From: DASUGM01 sp036274055
GTDB taxonomy: Bacteria; Acidobacteriota; Vicinamibacteria; Vicinamibacterales; SCN-69-37
Assembly: GCA_036274055.1 (NCBI GenBank)
Contig: DASUGM010000119.1
Span: 1 to 9,611, forward strand
Length of the DNA stretch: 9,611 nt
Reading direction: 5' to 3'
Shown one piece after another: positions 4,634-9,611 of this stretch. How positions within the stretch are numbered: position 1 is the stretch's first letter; every line of letters starts with the position of its first letter. Position numbers and translations under genes: made by a program. Below the pieces are notes generated by a model that was given only the letters and a program-made list of their open reading frames with translations, was not told the DNA's origin and ran no database searches.

Positions 4634-5644
4634 ATGAGTCATACGATCACTCTCATTCCTGGCGACGGCATCGGCCCCGAAGTGACGGATGCCGTGGTGA
4701 AAATCCTGGCGTCGACCGGCGTGTCGATCGACTGGGACCGTCACGACGCCGGCGTCCGGGCGGTCGAGCAGACCGGCAAGACGCTGCCGCAGGCGCTGCT
4801 CGACTCGATCATCCGCAATCGCGTCGCGTTGAAAGGACCGGTGACGACGCCGGTCGGCGAGGGCTTCACCAGCGTCAACGTCGGGCTGCGGAAGACGCTC
4901 GACCTCTACAGCAACCTCCGGCCGGTGGCGAACCTGCCGGGCGTCACCGCCCGATTCCAGAACATCGATCTCGTGATCGTCCGCGAGAACACCGAGGATC
5001 TCTACGCCGGCCTCGAGCACGTCGTCGTGCCGGGCGTCGTCGAGAGCCTGAAGATCATCACCGAGAAGGCGTCGACGAGGATCGCGCGCTTCGCGTTCGA
5101 GCACGCGCGAACGCACGGCCGCAAGAAGGTCACCGCCATCCATAAGGCGAACATCATGAAGCTCGGCGATGGTCTGTTCCTCGAGTCGGCGCGCGCGGTC
5201 GCCAAACAGTTCGCCGATATCGCCTATGACGAGCGCATTGTCGACGCGGCCTGCATGCAGCTGGTGATGAAGCCCGAGCAGTTCGACGTGCTGCTGCTGC
5301 CGAACCTGTACGGCGACATCGTCTCCGACCTCTGCGCGGGACTGGTCGGCGGTCTCGGACTCGTCCCCGGCGCCAACCTCGGCGAGAAGGGCGCGGTCTT
5401 CGAGGCCGTGCACGGCAGCGCGCCGGACATCGCCGGCCGGAATCTTGCGAATCCGATTGCCCTGCTGATGTCGGCGCTGATGATGCTCGACCACATCGGC
5501 GAGCAGGCCGCGGCAGCGCGCGTTCGCGCGGCGGTGACCCGGGTCCTGACGGCGGGACGCGTCCGGACGCGGGACCTTGGCGGCGACGCGACGACGTCGG
5601 CGTTTGCCGAGACGCTCTGCCGGGAGATCGAAGCGTCGTCGTGA
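4634..5644 (+). CDS. icd: Isocitrate dehydrogenase, NAD-dependent type
   Basis: A 336-aa cytoplasmic TCA-cycle enzyme converting isocitrate + NAD+ to 2-oxoglutarate + CO2. Seen in order: ITLIPGDGIGPEV (5-17), the substrate loop GFTSVNVGLRKTLDLYSNLRP (77-97), where S80 matches the phosphorylatable Ser of E. coli Icd and R86 and R96 bind substrate, IVRENTEDLYAG (115-126, Y124), KANIMK (171-176, K171), and NLYGDIVSDL (224-233, metal-binding D228/D232). Coenzyme choice is read from HGSAPDIAGRNLANP (260-274): Asp-Ile follows HGSAP where NADP enzymes have Lys-Tyr, indicating NAD. The TSVN-LR loop and length exclude 3-isopropylmalate dehydrogenase. I prefer the ATG at 4634 because homologues begin just before ITLIPGDG. 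An in-frame ATG at 4622 would add MLAL and overlaps the possible -10 box. The gene is followed 81 bases later by proline dehydrogenase. Confidence 0.94.
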   Translation: MSHTITLIPGDGIGPEVTDAVVKILASTGVSIDWDRHDAGVRAVEQTGKTLPQALLDSIIRNRVALKGPVTTPVGEGFTSVNVGLRKTLDLYSNLRPVANLPGVTARFQNIDLVIVRENTEDLYAGLEHVVVPGVVESLKIITEKASTRIARFAFEHARTHGRKKVTAIHKANIMKLGDGLFLESARAVAKQFADIAYDERIVDAACMQLVMKPEQFDVLLLPNLYGDIVSDLCAGLVGGLGLVPGANLGEKGAVFEAVHGSAPDIAGRNLANPIALLMSALMMLDHIGEQAAAARVRAAVTRVLTAGRVRTRDLGGDATTSAFAETLCREIEASS

Positions 5645-5656
5645 CCGCCGACTCGC

Positions 5657-5662
5657 TATAAT
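5657..5662 (+). promoter_or_regulatory. Perfect -10 hexamer TATAAT upstream of proline dehydrogenase
   Basis: A consensus TATAAT lies 12 bases after the isocitrate dehydrogenase stop. Expected transcription start is near 5669, giving a leader of about 57 bases with AAGGA (5710-5714) before the ATG at 5726. No good -35 box sits 16-18 bases upstream, so strength or activator dependence cannot be judged. The leader contains two CCGGCA hexamers 10 bases apart (5695 and 5705), a possible but unproven operator. Confidence 0.5.
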
Positions 5663-5725
5663 CACAGCCCCGTCGGCGCTGATGACGTCGACGCCCGGCA
5701 GTCTCCGGCAAGGACGACTCAACTG

Positions 5726-6664
5726 ATGCTCGAAGCGCTCCCCAAAGCAACGTTTTCCATGCTCGCCAGCAGCGCGACGCTGAAGCGCCTCGCCTCGCGC
5801 TACGGCATGCGCCGGCAGGCCAGCTTTGCCCGCCGCTTCATTGCCGGCGAGAGTCTGTCCGAAGCGATCGAGGCGGCACGCGTCGTCGAAAAGGCCGGAC
5901 TGCTGGTGACTCTCGACTTCCTCGGCGAAAGCGTGTCGTCGCGCGAAGCTGCCGACGCGGCGACCGCGGCGTACATCGACATGGTCGGCGCCATCGTCAA
6001 GGCCGGTGTCAGCCGGAACTTGTCGCTGAAGCTGACCCAGCTCGGCCTCGACATCGACCGCGCGACCGCGCTCGACAACCTCCGGCGGGTGCTCGACATC
6101 GCGGCACCGGCCGAGGTCTTCGTCCGCATCGACATGGAGAACTCGCCCTACGTCGACCCGACGCTCGACACCTTCGAGACGTTGTGGGGCATCGGCTATC
6201 GCAATGTCGGCGTGGTGCTGCAGTCGTATCTGCGCCGCACCGACCGCGACGTCGCCCGCGTCAACCGCATCGGCGGCCGCGTCCGGCTGGTCAAAGGCGC
6301 GTATCGCGAGTCCGCCGACGTCGCGTTCCAGCAGAAGAGCGAAGTCGATCTGGCCTTCGTCGAGCAGATGAAGGTGCTGCTCAAACACGGCCACTACCCC
6401 GCGATCGCGACGCACGATCCGGCGATGATCGACGCCACCCGCGCCTTTGCTGCCGCCGAGAAAATTGCGAAGGAACGTTTCGAATTCCAGATGCTCTACG
6501 GCATCCGCCGCGATCTGCAGGCGTCGCTCGCCGCCGAAGGCTACCCATTCCGTGTCTACGTGCCGTTCGGCAAAGAGTGGTTTCCGTACTTCATGCGCCG
6601 GCTGGGCGAGCGGCCAGCGAACGTCGGGTTCGTCGTCAGAAGCGTGTTGAAAGAATCGCTGTAG
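5726..6664 (+). CDS. Proline dehydrogenase (monofunctional, FAD-dependent)
   Basis: A 312-aa protein of the size of stand-alone bacterial proline dehydrogenases, lacking the P5C dehydrogenase half of PutA. It oxidises L-proline to delta-1-pyrroline-5-carboxylate on FAD, passing electrons to the membrane quinone pool. Barrel motifs in order: TLDFLGESV (62-70), SLKLTQLGLD (100-109, K102), VRIDMENS (133-140), VVLQSYLRRTD (163-173), RLVKGAYRES (187-196, K190), IATHD (227-231), FEFQMLYGIR (252-261), and the C-terminal YVPFGKEWFPYFMRRLGERP (278-297), whose Arg pair (R291, R292) binds the proline carboxylate in the family. The start at ATG 5726 is supported by AAGGA 11 bases upstream, a rather long spacing, and by N-terminal similarity of the helical segment. 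No P5C dehydrogenase is in the window. The TAG stop lies inside the palindrome at 6660-6710. Confidence 0.96.
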   Translation: MLEALPKATFSMLASSATLKRLASRYGMRRQASFARRFIAGESLSEAIEAARVVEKAGLLVTLDFLGESVSSREAADAATAAYIDMVGAIVKAGVSRNLSLKLTQLGLDIDRATALDNLRRVLDIAAPAEVFVRIDMENSPYVDPTLDTFETLWGIGYRNVGVVLQSYLRRTDRDVARVNRIGGRVRLVKGAYRESADVAFQQKSEVDLAFVEQMKVLLKHGHYPAIATHDPAMIDATRAFAAAEKIAKERFEFQMLYGIRRDLQASLAAEGYPFRVYVPFGKEWFPYFMRRLGERPANVGFVVRSVLKESL

Positions 6665-6710
6665 GCTCAGGGCTGACACCGAGCCCTGAGCCGTGAGCCC
6701 TGAGCCTACA
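6660..6710. terminator. Palindrome containing the stop codons of two convergent genes, with four GAGCCCT-like units
   Basis: A perfect 15-bp inverted repeat (6660-6674 and 6696-6710). The left arm holds the TAG of proline dehydrogenase (6662-6664). The right arm holds, on the minus strand, the TAG of the M20 deacylase (6706-6708). An alternative 11-bp stem pairs 6664-6674 with 6682-6692. The right half is a tandem array of four 7-nt units, GAGCCCT GAGCCGT GAGCCCT GAGCCTA (6681-6708). There is no T-tract, so it is not a textbook intrinsic terminator, but a two-sided transcript end is the obvious role. Confidence 0.75.
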
Positions 6711-7830
6711 CAAGGCTCTTAATCGTGTCGACGAGGATGTCTCTGCACGCGTAGACATCCGCGACATTCACGTACTCACTGATGCTGTGCAGGCCGGCGC
6801 CGCCGGGCCCAAAGAGCACCGACGGGATGCCAGCGTCGGCGAGGATTGCGGCGTCGGTCCAGAACGTCATGCCGGTTGGCTCACCCGAGCGGCCCGTCTT
6901 CTCGATCGCCGCACCGAGGGCGCGCGGGAGCGCGTGATCTGCGGCCAGCGAATAGGCCGGCCGGTAGGCGACGACGTGCGCGGTGGCGTGGAAGTCCGAA
7001 TCCTCGCGCGAGAGCTGCGCGAGCAGCGCATCCATTTCCGCCTGAACGACGTGGGCGTCCTCGCCGCCGACGGTGCGCCTCTCCATCTGCAGGGAACATG
7101 CGTCGGGATAACTGCTCAGCTCGCGGCCGCCGTTGATCAAAGACGCGTGAAGCGAGCCGGTGCCCTGGAACGGCACCGGCGGCAACGCCCGCAGGGCACG
7201 GTCGCGGGCTTCGAGCGCGACCAGAACGCGACCCATGCGCGCGATCGCGTCGCGGCCTTCGTCCGGCCGGCTGCCGTGCGCGGCGCGGCCGCGGGTCGCG
7301 ACGTCGATCCAGGCGAAACCCTTGTGGCCGACCGCGAGCCGCAGATCGGTCGGCTCGGTGACGATGGCCATGTCGGCGCGCCATGCCTTGACCAGCTCCT
7401 CGGCGCCGACGCTCATGTGCTCTTCGTCGATCACGGCGGCGACGATCAGCCGGCCGCGCGACCACGACGGCGCCAGCGTCGCCGCGGCGGCAATCATCGC
7501 CGCGACGCCGCCCTTCATGTCCTGCGCTCCGCGGCCGTAGAGCCGGCCGTTTTCGATGGTCGGCGCGAACGGCGCGGTCATGCCCTCGACGCCGACGGTG
7601 TCGAGGTGCCCGCACAACATCACCGACGCGCCCGCCGCACGGCCGTCGAGCACGCCAATCACGTTGGCGCGGCCGTCGACGACGGGTTGAACGACGACGT
7701 CCAGACCTGCGGCGACCATGGCCGCGCGCGCGACTTCGGCGGCTTCAGCTTCGCCGGGCGCGCCAGGCACGAGCGAGGGGTTGACCGAGTTAGCGGCGAC
7801 CAGCGAGCGAAGCAGCGGGAGCGGATCCAT
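6706..7830 (-). CDS. M20 family metallohydrolase (ArgE/DapE/acylase-like deacylase)
   Basis: A 374-aa cytoplasmic enzyme expected to hydrolyse an amide bond of an N-acyl amino acid or a small peptide with a two-zinc centre. Metal and catalytic residues are visible: LCGHLDTVG (72-80; H75 ligand, D77), GRGAQDMKGG (99-108; D104 bridging), IDEEHMSVGAEE (134-145; E136 catalytic, E137 ligand), TEPTDL (158-163; E159) and GLHSISEYV (346-354; H348). The dimerisation lid carries TRGRAAHGSRPDEG (179-192; H185). The length fits acetylornithine deacetylase/succinyl-diaminopimelate desuccinylase relatives, but the exact substrate cannot be read from sequence. I chose the ATG at 7830 (MDPLPLLRSLV) because the family begins there. 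The frame is open much further upstream only as a shadow of the overlapping glycosyltransferase gene. It overlaps that gene's end by 41 bases with no Shine-Dalgarno visible, suggesting coupled translation. Confidence 0.9.
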   Translation of the reverse strand: MDPLPLLRSLVAANSVNPSLVPGAPGEAEAAEVARAAMVAAGLDVVVQPVVDGRANVIGVLDGRAAGASVMLCGHLDTVGVEGMTAPFAPTIENGRLYGRGAQDMKGGVAAMIAAAATLAPSWSRGRLIVAAVIDEEHMSVGAEELVKAWRADMAIVTEPTDLRLAVGHKGFAWIDVATRGRAAHGSRPDEGRDAIARMGRVLVALEARDRALRALPPVPFQGTGSLHASLINGGRELSSYPDACSLQMERRTVGGEDAHVVQAEMDALLAQLSREDSDFHATAHVVAYRPAYSLAADHALPRALGAAIEKTGRSGEPTGMTFWTDAAILADAGIPSVLFGPGGAGLHSISEYVNVADVYACRDILVDTIKSLV

Positions 7831-9244
7831 CGGCGTAGCGTGAAAGCGTACCCGAACCGGTCGCACTATCGTACTGAAAGATCCATCCGCTCCGGCCCGG
7901 ATGGCGCGCCAGGGTCTCGCGATTCGCGTCGCCGCGATCGAGCACGTACAGCACCGGCCCGTCGAAGGTCGTGCCGTTGCGGGTGAGGTCGCGTGCCCGC
8001 ATCGATCCCGAACCCGTGCGCAGGAACACGATCGCGCCGGTGAGGTGGCGCTCGCGCACCAGATCCGTGACCGCCATCCGTTCACGAACCGCGGGCGCCG
8101 CTTCCAGACATCGAAACACCAGCGTGCCCGCATTGGCGACGATGATGATCGCAATCACAGGCCGCGCCTTGCGGCCGAGGGACGCGAGCGCGACTCCCAT
8201 CAGGATCGCGAGCGCGCCGATCGCTTCGTACGCGTAGCGGGGCCCGTACTCGTTGCCAGCCGGGGTCAGATAGAAGACGTAGCCGCCGACGATCGCCACG
8301 ACGCCGATGACGAGCGGCGCGATGAGCGGCGCGGTCCGCCGCGCGCTTAGCAGGGCGGCCACCGCGAGCGGCACCGACAGCGGCACCCAAAGACTTAGTC
8401 GCAGCAGCCGAAGCACGCCGTTCGACCAGACGCCGTGGACCAGGCTGAAGTCGCCGCCGGTCAGCCGGGGATGGTCGTTCGGATCGACGAGCAGAAACGG
8501 CGGCAGCCAGGGATTGCCGGTCAGCGCTGCGTTGTAGGCCAGCAGCGCGAGGGCGAATGGCAGGAACGCCGCTCCACAACGGACCAGGAGGGGCGCGATC
8601 TGAGGCGCGCGCCCGGCGCGGACGAGGCGAATCAGCAGCCAGGCAAGACCGGGCACGACGACCAGCGCCGCCGTGTACGGCCGCACCAGCAGCGCCGCGC
8701 CCGCGGCTGTCCCCATCACCACGGCATCGCGACCGCGCGCTGAAGACTCGCCGGCGTCGAGCAAGGCCTTGAAAAACAGCGTCAGGAAGAACAGGCACGC
8801 CGGATGCGAGAAGAACGACGCCGAGTTGAGCACGACGAACGGATTCGCTGCCAGACAAATCACGGCGAGGTCCGCGGCGCGCGGTGTCGCGTGCCGGCTG
8901 GCGATGCGGTAAAGGACTACCAGCGTCGCCAATGAGAGCAGCGGATTGATGAGCCAGGGCGCGCCGGCCCAGATGCCGAGTGTCAGCATCGCGGGCCAGC
9001 CCGGCGTGTACTTGCCGTAGTAGCGGCCGTCGTTGACGACGTGGTTCAGATCGAAAGCCGCGCGCGGCTCCGGCGAGGGCGCCGACAACCGGCCTTCGCT
9101 GAACAGCGTGGCGCTCAGCAGATACGCGTACTCGTCACCGGAATTCGCGAAGCCGCGGAGCACCGACCAATGCACGGCAATTGCCAGCGCGAAGTTGATC
9201 GCGCACGCGACGATCAACGCGCGGCTCATCCGGGCCCCGTTCAC
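7790..9244 (-). CDS. GT39-type (ArnT/PMT-like) integral membrane glycosyltransferase
   Basis: A 484-aa polytopic membrane protein. A first helix (about 8-26) is followed by SGDEYAYLLSA (35-45), whose Asp-Glu (D37, E38) matches the acidic pair in the first periplasmic loop of GT-C enzymes. Then come YYGKYTPGWPAML (75-87) and a ladder of hydrophobic helices (about 98-115, 124-140, 148-163, 174-206, 215-240, 285-300, 305-326, 339-356, 361-378), with YNAALTGNPWLPPF (237-250) and GPRYAYEAIGALAIL (334-348). A soluble domain of about 100 residues closes the protein. Such proteins move sugars from polyprenyl-phosphate carriers to lipids or proteins on the outer face of the inner membrane; acceptor and sugar are unknown. 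I take the GTG at 9244; an in-frame ATG at 9229 is equally possible and neither has a clear Shine-Dalgarno. It precedes and overlaps the M20 gene and diverges from the SDR gene. Confidence 0.8.
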   Translation of the reverse strand: MNGARMSRALIVACAINFALAIAVHWSVLRGFANSGDEYAYLLSATLFSEGRLSAPSPEPRAAFDLNHVVNDGRYYGKYTPGWPAMLTLGIWAGAPWLINPLLSLATLVVLYRIASRHATPRAADLAVICLAANPFVVLNSASFFSHPACLFFLTLFFKALLDAGESSARGRDAVVMGTAAGAALLVRPYTAALVVVPGLAWLLIRLVRAGRAPQIAPLLVRCGAAFLPFALALLAYNAALTGNPWLPPFLLVDPNDHPRLTGGDFSLVHGVWSNGVLRLLRLSLWVPLSVPLAVAALLSARRTAPLIAPLVIGVVAIVGGYVFYLTPAGNEYGPRYAYEAIGALAILMGVALASLGRKARPVIAIIIVANAGTLVFRCLEAAPAVRERMAVTDLVRERHLTGAIVFLRTGSGSMRARDLTRNGTTFDGPVLYVLDRGDANRETLARHPGRSGWIFQYDSATGSGTLSRYADGSAPAASLAGRR

Positions 9245-9264
9245 GCGTGCATTATCATCTCGAA
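9245..9264. promoter_or_regulatory. Overlapping divergent -10 boxes, possible double leaderless start
   Basis: The 20-base gap contains ATTATCAT (9251-9258). Read on +, TATCAT (9253-9258) matches five of six -10 positions and predicts a transcript start at about 9265, the first base of the SDR ATG. Read on -, GATAAT (9256-9251) also matches five of six and predicts a start at about 9244, the glycosyltransferase GTG. Neither start has a Shine-Dalgarno. No clear -35 boxes are seen. Confidence 0.4.
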
Positions 9265-9611
9265 ATGGGCCGGCTCGACGGACGCGTCGTCGCGATCACT
9301 GGCGCGTCGGCCGGCATCGGCCGCGCCACTGCCGAGCGTGTTGCCGCCGAAGGCGGCGCCGTTGTCGTCTCGGCGCGGCGCGAAGCTCTCCTCGCCGAGC
9401 TGGTCGCCGCCATCCGCGGCCGCGGCGGCCGGGCAATCGCGGTCGCCGCCGATGTCACCATCGAAGCCGACGCCGATCGACTCGTCACCGCGACGATCGA
9501 GGCGTTCGGCCGGCTCGACGTGATGATCTGCAACGCCGGCATCGGCTATCACGGCACGCTCGAAGAGGCCACGACCGCGGCGATGCGGCGTGTCGTCGAC
9601 GTCAATGTGAT
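9265..9611 (+). CDS. SDR family NAD(P)-dependent oxidoreductase, N-terminal part (3' end outside the window)
   Basis: The frame opens at ATG 9265 and stays open to the window edge (115 whole codons). The translation begins MGRLDGRVVAITGASAGIGR, with the classical SDR coenzyme motif TGxxxGIG at 12-19. SARR follows at 36-39, where the Arg after the second beta strand favours NADP. AADVT (61-65) is the conserved adenine-ring Asp motif, and NAGIG (90-94) is the NAG motif. VVDVNV at the end is the start of the conserved D-x-N segment of helix 4 (D112, N114). The catalytic Ser-Tyr-Lys lies beyond the edge, so substrate cannot be guessed. A full enzyme would be about 250 residues. It diverges from the glycosyltransferase with 20 bases between starts. 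Confidence 0.93.
   Translation, partial: MGRLDGRVVAITGASAGIGRATAERVAAEGGAVVVSARREALLAELVAAIRGRGGRAIAVAADVTIEADADRLVTATIEAFGRLDVMICNAGIGYHGTLEEATTAAMRRVVDVNV

Noticed and set aside
4634..5644. 3-isopropylmalate dehydrogenase as an alternative call
   Set aside because: The GFTSVNVGLRKTLDLYSNLRP loop with the Ser at the isocitrate-contact position is that of isocitrate dehydrogenases, and no leucine-pathway neighbours are present.
4625..6679. 684-codon minus-strand open frame antisense to both isocitrate and proline dehydrogenase
   Set aside because: Its translation is a low-complexity run of D, A, R, V, E and H typical of the antisense frame of GC-rich genes, with no recognisable domain. The opposite strand encodes two textbook enzymes.
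6787..7986. 399-codon plus-strand open frame opposite the M20 gene
   Set aside because: Arg/Asp/Ala-rich shadow with no domain; the minus strand carries all the M20 metal motifs.
7831..8154. N-terminal extension of the M20 reading frame to 8154
   Set aside because: The added residues are Arg/Cys/Ser-rich shadow of the glycosyltransferase gene; family similarity begins at MDPLP.

Overview
The window is high-GC bacterial chromosomal DNA, densely packed with housekeeping and metabolic genes. No phage, plasmid, transposase, CRISPR, rRNA or tRNA gene is visible. Third codon positions are so GC-rich that long antisense reading frames appear opposite most real genes. The gene mix (secreted cyclophilin, secreted carboxypeptidase-regulatory-like protein, stand-alone proline dehydrogenase, NAD-type isocitrate dehydrogenase, GT39 membrane glycosyltransferase, dispersed PELVEG-type repeat) suggests an Acidobacteriota-like soil bacterium, perhaps class Vicinamibacteria. 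That assignment is an inference from style and not from a marker gene.

Layout. Positions 1-230 (+) hold the 3' end of a small membrane protein (DUF4149-like). 268-729 (+) is a GAF protein of the free-methionine-R-sulfoxide-reductase type. A large inverted repeat (734-874) separates it from a convergent minus-strand run. Read right to left, that run is gdhA (4559-3195), a secreted cyclophilin (3099-2482), a secreted Ig-like/carboxypeptidase-regulatory protein (2478-1684), an unrecognised ORF (1679-1314) that may be its frameshifted C-terminus, and a VOC-family protein (1272-898). Divergent from gdhA are NAD-dependent isocitrate dehydrogenase (4634-5644) and monofunctional proline dehydrogenase (5726-6664), both +. 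A palindrome containing both stop codons separates these from a convergent minus-strand pair: a GT39-type glycosyltransferase (9244-7790) overlapping an M20 deacylase (7830-6706). An SDR oxidoreductase starts divergently at 9265 (+) and runs off the window.

How the genes fit together. The centre of the window is a 2-oxoglutarate/glutamate node. Isocitrate dehydrogenase makes 2-oxoglutarate, glutamate dehydrogenase interconverts it with glutamate, and proline dehydrogenase feeds proline carbon toward glutamate (the P5C dehydrogenase needed for the second step is not here). The M20 deacylase may release amino acids from N-acyl forms. The cyclophilin and Ig-like protein look like an exported pair, encoded 3 nt apart.

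The least ordinary part is the DNA between genes. Most junctions carry a short repetitive element: a 25-bp palindrome at 229-253; a 42-bp-arm inverted repeat with nested hairpins at 734-874; a PELVEG repeat at 1285-1309; two abutting short tandem arrays filling the gdhA-cyclophilin gap (3119-3192); and a palindrome plus four 7-nt units at 6660-6710. Other points of note are a TCGA tandem tract at a likely frameshift, and -10-like boxes 6-8 nt upstream of three start codons that hint at leaderless transcripts. I found no convincing new multi-gene system.
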